Source: Gammaproteobacteria bacterium (GTDB lineage: Bacteria > Pseudomonadota > Gammaproteobacteria > Pseudomonadales > Cellvibrionaceae). Taken from it: DNA of 64,000 nucleotides. This document shows, piece after piece, positions 41,052 through 50,535 of this stretch (positions within the stretch are counted from its first letter, which is position 1; every line of letters starts with the position of its first letter). Location: contig JAGKWO010000009.1 in the NCBI GenBank assembly GCA_021151835.1, positions 1-64,000 on the forward strand, in the 5' to 3' direction. The translations under genes and the position numbers were made by a program. The notes beneath the pieces are model-generated. The model saw nothing but the letters and a program-made list of their open reading frames with translations. It made no database searches and was not told the DNA's origin.

Positions 41052-42323
41052 ATGAAGAAATATGTATTACCGAAATTATTATCGGCGTTGAGGTGTGCAG
41101 TGTTAGCGCTGGGCACATTTTCTGCTTTTTCAATGGCGCAAACCACTCCGGCAAACACATCTGTTGGTGCACCAAAACCAGCTCCTGTTGAAATTAATAT
41201 TGTCGATAAAAAAGCCACAGCTGAAACCCGTTCATTATTTGCTTTCCTGCAGCAACAACGCCAACGTTCAATTATGTTTGGTCATCAGCATGAAACCACG
41301 CAGGGCCTGACAATTACTGCTACTGATGGCACCCAATCAGATACCTTCAATGCCGTCGGTGATTTTGCGGCGGTCTACGGTTGGGATACGCTCAGCATAG
41401 TTACACCGAAACAGGAGGGCGATGTCGTCGCGCAAATTAAAAAAGCGTATGCACGTGGCGGCATCATCACTGTCAGTTCGCATTTTGATAATCCCAAAAC
41501 CGACAAGAAAAAAGGTGAGGGAATGACCGGGACTGCATGGGACCAAACTCCGGCAGTGATCGAATCACTTCCCGGCGGTGCTTATAACGATGTTTATAAA
41601 GGTTATCTAAATTAATTGGCTGATTGGGCCAATAATCTAAAAGATGACCACGGAAAACCGATTCCGGTAATCTTCCGCATCCTTCATGAAAATACCGGTA
41701 GCTGGTTCTGGTGGGGCGATAAACAATCCACGCCCGAACAATATAAAAGGCTGTACCAATACACCGTAGAATATTTGCGCGATAAAAAAGGCGTGCACAA
41801 TTTTCTCTACGCTTATTCACCGAATAATTTTTGGGATGTAACGGAAGCAAATTACCTGGAGCGCTATCCCGGTAATGCATGGGTCGATGTATTGGGGTTT
41901 GATACTTATGGCCCCGCCGAAAATAATGCTGACTGGTTTAACAACGTAGTAGCCAATGCGGCGTTGGTTGTGCGTATGGCCACTGCGCGCGGAAAAATCC
42001 CGGTGATTTCCGAGATTGGTATCCGCGCTCCGGATATTGAAGCCGGTAAATACGATAACCAGTGGTACCAAAAATTAATTGCCGGTTTAAAAACAGATAA
42101 AGATGCGCGCAATATTGCGTTCTTGCTAACCTGGCGCAATGCACCGCAAGGTGTTCCGGGTCCTGATGGTAAAAATGTGCCTCATTATTGGGTACCGCCA
42201 AACCGTGAAGAAAATATCAGGAACGGAACCCTGGACGATTTCCGTGTCTTTTATAAAGACGACCTGACGGCGTTTAATCGCGATATTTCCGGTGTCTATA
42301 CCATTGACACCGAGGTTAAATGA
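41052..42323 (+). pseudogene. GH26 beta-mannanase gene split by one in-frame stop
   Basis: Codons 1-187 and 189-423 share one frame and together make a complete GH26 endo-beta-1,4-mannanase; codon 188 is TAA (41613-41615), followed at once by TTG-GCT-GAT-TGG. A signal peptide ends near SMA-QT. The first half has IMFGHQHETTQG and FAAVYGWDT. The second half has VIFRILHENTGSWFWWG with acid/base Glu213 and ISEIGIR with nucleophile Glu321. CAA or GAA to TAA is a single-base change in a YLN-x-LADW helix. It resembles Cellvibrio japonicus Man26C in length and start. It may be a true pseudogene, a recent mutation or a sequencing error; I see no readthrough signal. Confidence 0.9.
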
Positions 42324-42337
42324 AATATTTTCAGTAA

Positions 42338-42369
42338 TAAAAACGGCTCTTGGAAAAAGGGCCGTTTTT
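42338..42369 (+). terminator. Terminator after the GH26 gene
   Basis: AAAACGGCTCTT pairs with AAGGGCCGTTTT (one G-T wobble) around GGAAA, then TTG. Strong U-rich end. Confidence 0.88.
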
Positions 42370-42504
42370 GTATGCGGGTGCGTAAATGTGGGTTAAGTTA
42401 CTGCGGGCGACCAGCTGAAACGCTAGTATCGCGCCGGTTTTCATAAAACATTTTATTTATAACAACAACGATTTTCTCCAATACACAACGCAAGGGGCTC
42501 CACC

Positions 42505-44769
42505 ATGACCTTTACCCAAAAATTCCTGGTTATCGCTATGGGCTGTGCATTGACCGGCTCTGCATTGACGGCGATAGCACAAACACAACAATCATCAGTG
42601 CAACCCGCGCCAAGCCAGAAAGAACTGGCAAGCAAACCCTGGATGAACACCAAACTCAGCGCCCATGAGCGCACGCAATTGGTATTAAAGGAAATGACGC
42701 TGGATGAAAAGCTGGGTTTGTTAATGGGCTATTTTGGTACTGACGCACCCTGGAAAAATTTTACTCGCCCGGTTGAATCCTATGCGCAATCGGCGGGCTT
42801 TGTTTACGGTGTGCCACGTTTGGGTATTCCCCATATATGGCAAGCAGATGCGGGTGTTGGTGTGGCTTCGCAATCCGGACCCAATGTGCGTGAACGCACG
42901 GCGTTACCATCAGGTATGGCAACTGCTGCGACCTGGAATCCGCAAGCGGGATTTGACGGTGGTGCAATGATTGGCTCTGAAGCGCGCACATCCGGTTTTA
43001 ATGTGTTACTTGCCGGTGGGGTGAATTTAGTACGCGAACCGCGCAATGGCCGCAATTTTGAATATGGCGGTGAAGATCCTTATCTCGCCGGGGTGATGGT
43101 GGGCCATCAAATTAAAGGTGTGCAGTCCAATAATATTGTTTCCACCCTTAAACATTTTGCCTACAACGATCAGGAAACCGGGCGCTTTAATTTAAATGTA
43201 ACTATCGATGAAGCCGCAGGGCGCATGTCCGATTTGCTCGCACTGCAATTTGCCTATGAAATTGGCAACCCCGGTTCGGTGATGTGTTCCTACAATCGTG
43301 TGTATGGGGTGTACGGTTGTGAAAGCGATTATTTATTAAATCAGGTGTTAAAAAACGATTGGGGTTTCAAGGGGTGGGTGATGTCTGATTGGGGCGCGAC
43401 CCACTCTACTATTCCTGCTGCCAATAATGGTTTGGATCAGCAATCCGGTTTTCCGTTTGATGTTTCTGCCTATTTTAAAGAGCCGTTAAAAGAAGCTGTT
43501 ACCAACGGTTGGGTATCGCAAGAACGTTTTGATGATATGGCCGGACGTGTACTCTTTGCATTGTTTGATAAAGGGGTAATCGATAATCCGGTACCCAAGG
43601 GCAGTAATAATATTAATTTTAAAAAGCACGCGCTGGTCACGCAAAAAGATGCGGAAGAAGCCATTGTGTTATTAAAAAATGACAAACTTTTACCGCTCAC
43701 CAAACGCCTGAAAAAAATCGCGATCATCGGTTCCCATGCAAATGTCGGCGTGCTTTCCGGCGGTGGGTCATCGCAAGTGTATCCGCTGGGTGGAATGGCG
43801 GTTGCGGGACTTGGCCCGAAAATATTTCCTGGCCCTATGGTGTATCACCCTTCATCGCCAATGAAAGCATTGGAGGCGCGTTTGCCTGATGCGCGTATTA
43901 CCTTTGACGAAGGAACCAATGTGGAAGCTGCTGCAACATTGGCCGCGGAAAGTGATGTGGTGTTGGTGTTTGCAAATCAATGGACGGCGGAATCTGTTGA
44001 TGCCGCTAATTTATCGTTGCCGGATAATCAGGATGCATTAATTGCCGCCGTGGCCAAAGCCAATAAAAAAACCGCCGTTGTTTTACAAACAGGCGGCGCG
44101 GTACTTATGCCCTGGTTAAACGAGGTGGGCGCGGTGCTGGAAGCCTGGTATCCGGGAACGAGTGGTGGTGAAGCTATTGCGCGGGTGTTAACCGGTGAAG
44201 TAAATCCTTCCGGTCATTTACCCAATACGTTCCCGGCAGCAGAAACCCAGTTGCCACGCCCGAAAATCGACGGTTACCCGGAAGTGAAAGATCAACGCTT
44301 TGAGGTTAATTACACTGAAGGCGCTACAGTGGGTTACAAGTGGTTTGACGCACATGAATACCAACCCTTGTTCCCGTTTGGTTATGGTTTGTCGTACACC
44401 GATTTTGAGTTTGGTGATTTGAAAACCGCACTTAAAAATGATCAGTTGAACATCAGTTTCACGGTAAAAAATATCGGTAACCTTGCGGGTAAAGAAGTCG
44501 CACAAGTATATATAGCGCCGCTCGATACCCAATGGGAAGCGCCCAAACGGTTGGGGGCATTCCAGAAGGTGGATTTAAAGCCGGGTGAGTCAACCCGTGT
44601 TTCAGTTACTGTAGATCCCCGTTTACTGGCGATGTACCAAAGCAAATCAAAAACCTGGACAATTACCAAAGGCCAATATGAGGTGATCCTTGCCAAGTCG
44701 GCGACTGAACCTCAATCCCGCGTGAAAGTAAAAATCCCTTCCCGGACTTTAAATGTTAACGGAAAATAA
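42505..44769 (+). CDS. GH3 beta-glucosidase, exported
   Basis: A 754-residue glycoside hydrolase. A signal peptide ends near AIA-QT (residue 27). The N-terminal TIM barrel has LLMGYFGTDAP, KHFAYNDQETGR and GWVMSDWGATHS with nucleophile Asp295. The alpha/beta sandwich follows (EEAIVLLKNDKLLPLTK, SGGGSSQVYPLGG). The C-terminal 130 residues form a fibronectin-III-like domain (KNIGNLAGKEVAQVYIAP). Family members remove terminal glucose or xylose from oligosaccharides; exact specificity is not readable. Downstream of the GH26 gene but with its own terminator on both sides. Confidence 0.94.
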   Translation: MTFTQKFLVIAMGCALTGSALTAIAQTQQSSVQPAPSQKELASKPWMNTKLSAHERTQLVLKEMTLDEKLGLLMGYFGTDAPWKNFTRPVESYAQSAGFVYGVPRLGIPHIWQADAGVGVASQSGPNVRERTALPSGMATAATWNPQAGFDGGAMIGSEARTSGFNVLLAGGVNLVREPRNGRNFEYGGEDPYLAGVMVGHQIKGVQSNNIVSTLKHFAYNDQETGRFNLNVTIDEAAGRMSDLLALQFAYEIGNPGSVMCSYNRVYGVYGCESDYLLNQVLKNDWGFKGWVMSDWGATHSTIPAANNGLDQQSGFPFDVSAYFKEPLKEAVTNGWVSQERFDDMAGRVLFALFDKGVIDNPVPKGSNNINFKKHALVTQKDAEEAIVLLKNDKLLPLTKRLKKIAIIGSHANVGVLSGGGSSQVYPLGGMAVAGLGPKIFPGPMVYHPSSPMKALEARLPDARITFDEGTNVEAAATLAAESDVVLVFANQWTAESVDAANLSLPDNQDALIAAVAKANKKTAVVLQTGGAVLMPWLNEVGAVLEAWYPGTSGGEAIARVLTGEVNPSGHLPNTFPAAETQLPRPKIDGYPEVKDQRFEVNYTEGATVGYKWFDAHEYQPLFPFGYGLSYTDFEFGDLKTALKNDQLNISFTVKNIGNLAGKEVAQVYIAPLDTQWEAPKRLGAFQKVDLKPGESTRVSVTVDPRLLAMYQSKSKTWTITKGQYEVILAKSATEPQSRVKVKIPSRTLNVNGK

Positions 44770-44812
44770 TTTTTCCGGCGCGTCATCTGCGCAGAACGTG
44801 ATCAATCATTAG

Positions 44813-44838
44813 CGGCAACTTTTTAGTTGCCGTTTTTT
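44813..44838 (+). terminator. Terminator after the GH3 gene
   Basis: CGGCAACT pairs perfectly with AGTTGCCG around TTTT, then six T. Confidence 0.92.
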
Positions 44839-45022
44839 ACTTGTAATTTTTACAGGATTTTTTGCTATTGATACCGTCCCGTTGATTGGCCAGGGCGCTG
44901 CTTTTCTCCTTAATTACTGAATTTATTAATAATTTCCTTTTCTGGCACACAATACGCATTGTGCAGCATGAACTTTGCGTTGAGCAATTCAAATCAAGTG
45001 AATAAAGGATAAGGAGTCTATT

Positions 45023-45229
45023 ATGACTATTCTCAAAAGTGCATTGATTATTTTGTGTTTGGCTTTCCCTTTGGCTGCCTGTGATTCCAATGATGGAAAA
45101 GCGGAACAACTCGGGGAAAAAATTGATAATGCAGGGAACGAGGCTCGCGACAAACTGGATGACGCCGCTGACGAAGTAAAAGATGGTGTTGAGGATGCTT
45201 GTGAAAAAGCGACGGACAAGAATTGCTAA
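45023..45229 (+). CDS. Small acidic lipoprotein
   Basis: A 68-residue protein. Signal peptide with lipobox LAAC (Cys20). The mature 48 residues are a charged, Lys/Asp/Glu-rich amphipathic helix (AGNEARDKLDDAADEVKDGV) ending in two cysteines. AAGGAG seven bases before the ATG. Such small envelope lipoproteins are often stress-induced or entericidin-like, but no family is certain. Confidence 0.75.
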   Translation: MTILKSALIILCLAFPLAACDSNDGKAEQLGEKIDNAGNEARDKLDDAADEVKDGVEDACEKATDKNC

Positions 45230-45253
45230 TAATTGGTATTGAATTGTTCCTGA

Positions 45254-45295
45254 AATAAGAACCAATAGCGGTGTGATCCACTATTGGTTCTTATT
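45254..45295. terminator. Terminator after the small lipoprotein
   Basis: AATAAGAACCAATAG (45254-45268) pairs perfectly with CTATTGGTTCTTATT (45281-45295) around a 12-base loop. T-rich sequence follows. Confidence 0.85.
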
Positions 45296-45440
45296 ATTGA
45301 TTCTTATTTTATTTTTTTATTCGGTTGGTAATTCCCGGGATTTAGAAAAATCAGGCAGCCAAATTCCCTGTGCGGGCTGACTGCCCGTCAGGAATCCGCT
45401 ATATTGATCTTCCCCATGGCGATAAATCAGGGATATTGAT

Positions 45441-46718
45441 ATGAGCACGGATCTATCCGGCAATACCAACCGCTTTATTATCTTCTCGGTCTTTTTTACT
45501 GCACGCGCTTACTATCCGGTCCTCGCCATCCTGTTTATCGATTTGGGCCTGACCCTCGATCAATTTGTCATGCTCAACTTTGTGTGGGCAATTACAATAT
45601 TTCTCTTTGAAGTTCCATCTGGCGCATTGGCGGATACGATTGGCAGGCGAACATTACTTATCGCTGCATCGGCACTCATGTTAGTGGAAATGTTATGCCT
45701 GTTATTTGCATCCTGGTCGAGCGGGGCAGTGTTGCTGGCACTGTGTGTAATCAACCGGATTTGCTCCGGTTTATCCGAAGCTTGTGCAAGTGGTGCTGAT
45801 GAAGCACTTGCCTATGATTCATTGCCGGAACAAAACCGGACCTCGGCCTGGGATCAATTGCTTGCCAAGGTAATGCGATGGCGTTCAATTGGTTTTGTCG
45901 TCGCTATGATAGCCGGCGGCATACTCTATGACCCGCAGGTGTTGAATTTTTTGTTGTTGCAAGACAATACCATTACTGCTGAGACCGCCCATCGTTTACC
46001 GGTAATGCTGGTATTGATCCAGGCAATTATTTGTTTATTCATTACCTGGCGTATGTGCGAGCCAGCAAATGCAATCGCCGGGGCGAAACTGGAAAATACC
46101 TGGAGGCATATTTTTTCCACGATGCGTTGGGTATTAACCACGCCTAAAACAGTAGTGGTAATTGCGCTTGGTGTTGCAATCGATTCGATTGTTCGAAATT
46201 TTGCCACGATCAACAGCAGCTATTATCGCCTGATTGATTTGCCAGAGTGGACGTATGGATTTCTCGGGGCGTTATTTGGGGTGATGGGTTTTATTGTTCC
46301 GGGGATCGCCAAACACTTGAATGAAAGATTTAGTCTTTTTGCTAATTTATTATTCATCGTAATTTGCACCCTGATTGGATTGGTTGCACTGGTTCCGGCC
46401 TGGTCAATGTATGGATTAATCCCTGCTATTTTTGTTTTCAGTATGATGTTTTTTCTCGGCTTTACCGTCAGCCGTGTACTACACGAAGAAGCGGAATCGT
46501 CGCGCCGTGCAACGGTATTGTCCATTAAAGGATTAATTTTCAATTTAGGCTACGGTTTATTTAGTTTGGCTTTTGCAGTATTGCTCGCGAACTTCCCCAA
46601 TTCGCCGGAAGGCGTTGCGCTACGCAACGCCTTATTGTGGCAAGTGCCTTTCTTTGCGTTAGTTACAATGGTGTTATTAATCTGGGCTAAATTTAGATTA
46701 CAGCGGAAGCCGAATTGA
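45441..46718 (+). CDS. MFS transporter
   Basis: A 425-residue membrane protein with about twelve hydrophobic segments. The loop 2-3 motif EVPSGALADTIGRRTLL is the major facilitator signature (G-x-LaD-x-G-RR). A charged central loop lies near residues 195-225. Substrate cannot be read; the first helices resemble the drug/sugar exporter branch with a degenerate second half. It is monocistronic, between two terminator regions. Confidence 0.9.
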   Translation: MSTDLSGNTNRFIIFSVFFTARAYYPVLAILFIDLGLTLDQFVMLNFVWAITIFLFEVPSGALADTIGRRTLLIAASALMLVEMLCLLFASWSSGAVLLALCVINRICSGLSEACASGADEALAYDSLPEQNRTSAWDQLLAKVMRWRSIGFVVAMIAGGILYDPQVLNFLLLQDNTITAETAHRLPVMLVLIQAIICLFITWRMCEPANAIAGAKLENTWRHIFSTMRWVLTTPKTVVVIALGVAIDSIVRNFATINSSYYRLIDLPEWTYGFLGALFGVMGFIVPGIAKHLNERFSLFANLLFIVICTLIGLVALVPAWSMYGLIPAIFVFSMMFFLGFTVSRVLHEEAESSRRATVLSIKGLIFNLGYGLFSLAFAVLLANFPNSPEGVALRNALLWQVPFFALVTMVLLIWAKFRLQRKPN

Positions 46719-46797
46719 TGGGTGCTTTTATGGTAAAGGACAGTACGGCAGATGGTTTATGGTTGAAATGAAGGTTGAAAAAACTCCCTCAATGAGG

Positions 46798-47097
46798 CTA
46801 CGCCGCTCTTGGCGATATTTCTTTCTTTATTTCTTCTCCGCGCTCAATTTCGATTAACTTTAAATCATAAGTAGATTGCAAATTAAGCCAGGACTGCGCA
46901 TCACCACCAAAATAATAAGCAAGGCGCAGAGCAGTATCTGCCGTAATTCCACGCCGCTCATTAACAATTTCATGCAAACGTGTAGCCGGTACCCGTAACG
47001 CTTGTGCAAGCGCATTCACGCTCATCCCAAATGGAACAATATATTCTTCACGAAGAATTTCGCCAGGATGGATCGGGCGCATTTTATTGGTCGGCAT
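46798..47097 (-). CDS. higA: HigA-family antitoxin
   Basis: A 99-residue protein. I start at CAT 47097 with GAGGAAA six bases upstream. RPIHPGEILREEYIVPFGMS and VNALAQALRVPATRLHEIVN form the HigA/VapI helix-turn-helix; AYYFGGDAQSWLNLQSTYDL is diagnostic of the family. It binds HigB and represses the operon. It lies 11 bp after higB. Confidence 0.95.
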   Translation of the reverse strand: MPTNKMRPIHPGEILREEYIVPFGMSVNALAQALRVPATRLHEIVNERRGITADTALRLAYYFGGDAQSWLNLQSTYDLKLIEIERGEEIKKEISPRAA

Positions 47098-47108
47098 AGG
47101 TATTTCCT

Positions 47109-47390
47109 CTAGTGATAATCCACTATTTCTACATGATGGCAATTGCCATCAATAAAGATGAAGCATATTCGCCATTGCTCATTAATACGAATACTGTATT
47201 GCCCGCTCCGATCTCCTTGTAATGCTTCTAATCGGTTACCGGGTGGTGAGCGTAAAAACGCCAGCGATGTAGCGGCATCCAGCATCTGGAGTTTGCGTTC
47301 AGCCTGTGCTTGAAATGCCCGAAATTTACCGGGGCAATTTGCACCACTAAATAACTGCTCCGTTTGTTTACATGTGAAACTTTTAATCAT
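47109..47390 (-). CDS. higB: HigB-family mRNA interferase toxin
   Basis: A 93-residue RelE-superfamily ribosome-dependent endoribonuclease. It starts IKSFTCKQTEQLFSG, with a LEALQGDRSGQYSIRINEQW strand and RICFIFIDGNCHHVEIVDYH ending, all typical of HigB/GraT. The toxin-before-antitoxin order is the HigBA hallmark. It lies between dinB and higA on the same strand, 29 bp from dinB. Confidence 0.95.
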   Translation of the reverse strand: MIKSFTCKQTEQLFSGANCPGKFRAFQAQAERKLQMLDAATSLAFLRSPPGNRLEALQGDRSGQYSIRINEQWRICFIFIDGNCHHVEIVDYH

Positions 47391-47419
47391 AATTAGCTTA
47401 TTCCGTTAAGCGTATTACG

Positions 47420-48523
47420 TCAAGCGTAATATTGTGGGTGGGAGTCTTGCAAGAGTGTATTGTTAATATCAAAAAGCTCCAACTGCAAAAAATTATTATC
47501 TTCGCGCAAATCAATAAACCTGACACCCACACCCAGTAAACGTACGGGCATATTTTTGCGATTATATGCTTCTGCACACAAGCTTTGTAATTCACTGAGT
47601 GAAACCGCGCTGGCGCTGCGTTCGATGGTGGTGGTACTGAAATCGGAAAATTTTATTTTTACGTAGAGTTTTACCACTTTGTAATCATCGTCTACGCGGC
47701 GCAGGCGAATCGCCAATTGCTGGCTCAAGGAGGGAATTTCATTCAGGCATTGCGGTAATCCCGACAAATCATTTGCAAACGTATTCTCTACGCTCAGGGA
47801 TTTCCGGCGGCGATCCACCGTCACCTGCCGGTTATCAATACCACGGCTTAAATGATAAAGGCGGGTGCCCATTTGGCCATAGCGCTGGGTTAATTCGAAT
47901 ACTGAAAATTTATGCAAATCACTGCAATTAAAAATACTCGCTTCTGCCAGCCTGGCAGCCATAGCTTTACCCACACCGTAAATTTTATTCACCGGTAATT
48001 GCGCTACAAATTCCGGTACCCGGGCAGGTGTAATGACAAACTGGCCATTGGGTTTATTCCAATCGCTGGCAATTTTGGCGAGGAATTTATTGGGGGCGAT
48101 GCCTGCAGAAACGGTAATGCCGATTTCCTTGTGAATGCGCGCGCGAATCTCCTGCGCGATAAGCGTTGCACTACCGTGATGAAACTCTGAATCACTCACA
48201 TCCAGGAATGCTTCATCTAACGAGAGCGGCTCGATCAACTCGGTGTATTCATAAAAAATACTGCGCATCTGCATCGATGCATCGCGATAGGCCTCCATGC
48301 GGTGTGGCAACACCACTAAATCCGGACAAAGGCGTTTGGCACGACTGGTGGGCATTGCCGAGCGTACCCCGTAGCGCCGCGCAACATAATTGCACGTTGA
48401 GATAACGCCGCGACTTTCACTGCGCCCGCCCACCGCGATGGGAAGGTTCACCAATGACGGATCATCGCGCATTTCAATCGCGGCGAAAAAGCAGTCGGCA
48501 TCGAGATGAATGATTTTGCGCAT
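47420..48523 (-). CDS. dinB: DNA polymerase IV, DinB
   Basis: A 367-residue Y-family translesion polymerase. Motifs: IIHLDADCFFAAIEMRDDPS (metal Asp), STCNYVARRYGVRSAMP, EPLSLDEAFLDVSDSE (catalytic Asp-Glu), AGIAPNKFLAKIASDWNKPN, and helix-hairpin-helix INKIYGVGKAMAARL-like thumb. The little-finger domain extends to the C-terminus, but the beta-clamp-binding end is not obvious. A LexA box lies 38 bp upstream of the start. Confidence 0.96.
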   Translation of the reverse strand: MRKIIHLDADCFFAAIEMRDDPSLVNLPIAVGGRSESRGVISTCNYVARRYGVRSAMPTSRAKRLCPDLVVLPHRMEAYRDASMQMRSIFYEYTELIEPLSLDEAFLDVSDSEFHHGSATLIAQEIRARIHKEIGITVSAGIAPNKFLAKIASDWNKPNGQFVITPARVPEFVAQLPVNKIYGVGKAMAARLAEASIFNCSDLHKFSVFELTQRYGQMGTRLYHLSRGIDNRQVTVDRRRKSLSVENTFANDLSGLPQCLNEIPSLSQQLAIRLRRVDDDYKVVKLYVKIKFSDFSTTTIERSASAVSLSELQSLCAEAYNRKNMPVRLLGVGVRFIDLREDNNFLQLELFDINNTLLQDSHPQYYA

Positions 48524-48560
48524 TGGGAGAATATGGATTGGATGGTGTTAATCAATGGTG

Positions 48561-48576
48561 CTGTATTTAAACACAG
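48561..48576 (-). promoter_or_regulatory. LexA (SOS) box upstream of dinB
   Basis: CTGTATTTAAACACAG has the CTGT-N8-ACAG form of the gammaproteobacterial LexA operator with an AT-rich centre. It is 38 bp upstream of the dinB ATG, so dinB should be induced by DNA damage. Confidence 0.85.
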
Positions 48577-48806
48577 TATGGCTAAAAAGCCAGTACCTGC
48601 AACTAAAAGCATAGCTTCCTGTACTGTCAGATTGCGGCAGTGGCGAATGGATGAAGGTTGGCGGTACGTCCGGTAAGCCCGCAACACAGCGTGATGCCGG
48701 TCACAGCGCGTAAAATTAGGTTAAATTGTATGACTATATTATCTCTGAGCGACTATTCTTGCCCCTGCCTGATTTAACTATAAATACAAACTCTGGAGAA
48801 AATCCT

Positions 48807-50360
48807 ATGCGTTTTATCAAACCGCTCGCGGCAGCTATCGGCCTGTGCGCATCTTCCCTGGTTTTTGCCAATACCCAGTTGAGTGTGGATACCACCAAGC
48901 CGGGCCCGGTCATTAATAAAAACATTTACGGTCAATTCGCCGAGCATTTGGGGCGTGGCGTTTACGAAGGGCTTTGGGTTGGCCCGGATTCCAAAATCCC
49001 GAATACACGTGGCTGGCGCAACGATGTAATCGGGGCGCTGAAAGAGATTAAAGTCCCGCTGGTCCGTTGGCCTGGCGGTTGTTTTGCCGATGAATATCAC
49101 TGGCGTGACGGCATTGGCCCACGCGCGCAACGCCCGGTAAAAGTAAATACCAACTGGGGCGGCGTGGAAGAAAATAACGCCGTCGGTACGCACGAATTTT
49201 TTGACCTGGCTGAAATCCTCGGCGCAGAGACTTATGTGAATGGCAATCTCGGCACCGGCACCGCGCAAGAAATGGCCGAGTGGATGGAATATATGACGGG
49301 AGAGGGCAAATCCACCCTCGCGGAACTACGCCGCAAAAATGGCCGCGATAAACCTTTCCGTGTGCATTATTTTGCAATTGGTAATGAAGCCTGGGGTTGC
49401 GGCGGCAATATGACGCCGGAGTTCTACACCCATCTCTATAAGCAATACGCCAGTTTCCTGAAGGCGCCTGATAACAACAAACCAAAGTTAATTGCCAGTG
49501 GTGGCCATACTGAAGATACCAGTTGGGCCGATCATCTCACCGCCAACGTTAAACCTAACTGGAGTTTGCGTATGGATGCAGTGAGTTTCCATTACTACAC
49601 GCTGCCAACCGGCGATTGGAAAGTTAAAGGCGCTGCATTGCAATTTCCTGAAACGGAATGGATGTCGACGTTGGTTAATACATTGAAAATGGATCAATTT
49701 ATTATCAACAATAAAAAAGTAATGGATAAAAATGATCCGGAGAAAACGGTAGGTTTTTATGTGGATGAATGGGGTACATGGTTCGACGTGGAGAAAGGCG
49801 AGAACCCCGGCTTCCTCTATCAGCAAAATAGTTTGCGTGATGCCATCGTAGCTGCATTGAATCTGAATATTTTCCACAAACATGCAGATCGTGTGCATAT
49901 GAGCAATATTGCGCAAATGGTAAACGTGTTGCAGGCGATGATTTTGACCGATAAGGAAAAAATGATCCTGACTCCAACCTACCATATTTATAAAATGTAT
50001 GTGCCATTCCAGGATGCAACATCATTTCCGCTGGAGTTGAAAAACGTTCCGCAATATACCTTGGGTAAACAATCCGTTCCGGCGGTGAGTGCAACAGCGG
50101 CACGCAGTAAAGATGGAAAAATTTACCTGGCTTTGGTAAATACCAATCCCAATAAAGCGGAAACGGTGGATATCGACCTTGCCGGTGTGAAAATTAATTC
50201 TGCAAGTGGCCAGGTGTTAACGGCGAAAGCAATGGATGCGCACAACACCTTTGCGGCACCGAATAGCATCAAACCCGAAGCGTATTCAGCGAAGGCAAAT
50301 AATGGAAAATTGGCGTTGGAGCTGCCAGCGAAATCGGTTGTGGTTGTTGAAGTAAAATAA
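48807..50360 (+). CDS. GH51 alpha-L-arabinofuranosidase, exported
   Basis: A 517-residue enzyme that removes arabinofuranosyl side groups from arabinan and arabinoxylan. I start at ATG 48807 (TGGAGAAAATCCT upstream). A signal peptide ends near VFA-NT. GH51 motifs are FAEHLGRGVYEGLWVG, VPLVRWPGGCFADEYHWRDG, FAIGNEAWGCGG with acid/base Glu194 and YVDEWGTW with nucleophile Glu321. A C-terminal beta-sandwich follows. Most bacterial GH51 are cytoplasmic; a signal peptide as here is known from Cellvibrio Abf51A. Confidence 0.94.
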   Translation: MRFIKPLAAAIGLCASSLVFANTQLSVDTTKPGPVINKNIYGQFAEHLGRGVYEGLWVGPDSKIPNTRGWRNDVIGALKEIKVPLVRWPGGCFADEYHWRDGIGPRAQRPVKVNTNWGGVEENNAVGTHEFFDLAEILGAETYVNGNLGTGTAQEMAEWMEYMTGEGKSTLAELRRKNGRDKPFRVHYFAIGNEAWGCGGNMTPEFYTHLYKQYASFLKAPDNNKPKLIASGGHTEDTSWADHLTANVKPNWSLRMDAVSFHYYTLPTGDWKVKGAALQFPETEWMSTLVNTLKMDQFIINNKKVMDKNDPEKTVGFYVDEWGTWFDVEKGENPGFLYQQNSLRDAIVAALNLNIFHKHADRVHMSNIAQMVNVLQAMILTDKEKMILTPTYHIYKMYVPFQDATSFPLELKNVPQYTLGKQSVPAVSATAARSKDGKIYLALVNTNPNKAETVDIDLAGVKINSASGQVLTAKAMDAHNTFAAPNSIKPEAYSAKANNGKLALELPAKSVVVVEVK

Positions 50361-50420
50361 TTATTCATCGTTGAATATGGATTGAATAAGACAGGTGCGA
50401 TAAAAGGGATGTGATAAAAA

Positions 50421-50446
50421 GGGCGCAATAAATTGCGCCCTTTTTT
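50421..50446. terminator. Bidirectional terminator between GH51 and cysK
   Basis: GGGCGCAAT and ATTGCGCCC pair perfectly around AA, with AAAAA before and TTTTTT after, serving the two convergent genes. Confidence 0.93.
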
Positions 50447-50535
50447 ATTGCCTGTTTGTTATCGCATCTTTTAATGTTGTCATTGTTGCTTGTTATTGCC
50501 CCGTAATTCAGCGTTAATATGGCAGCAAGAACTCA

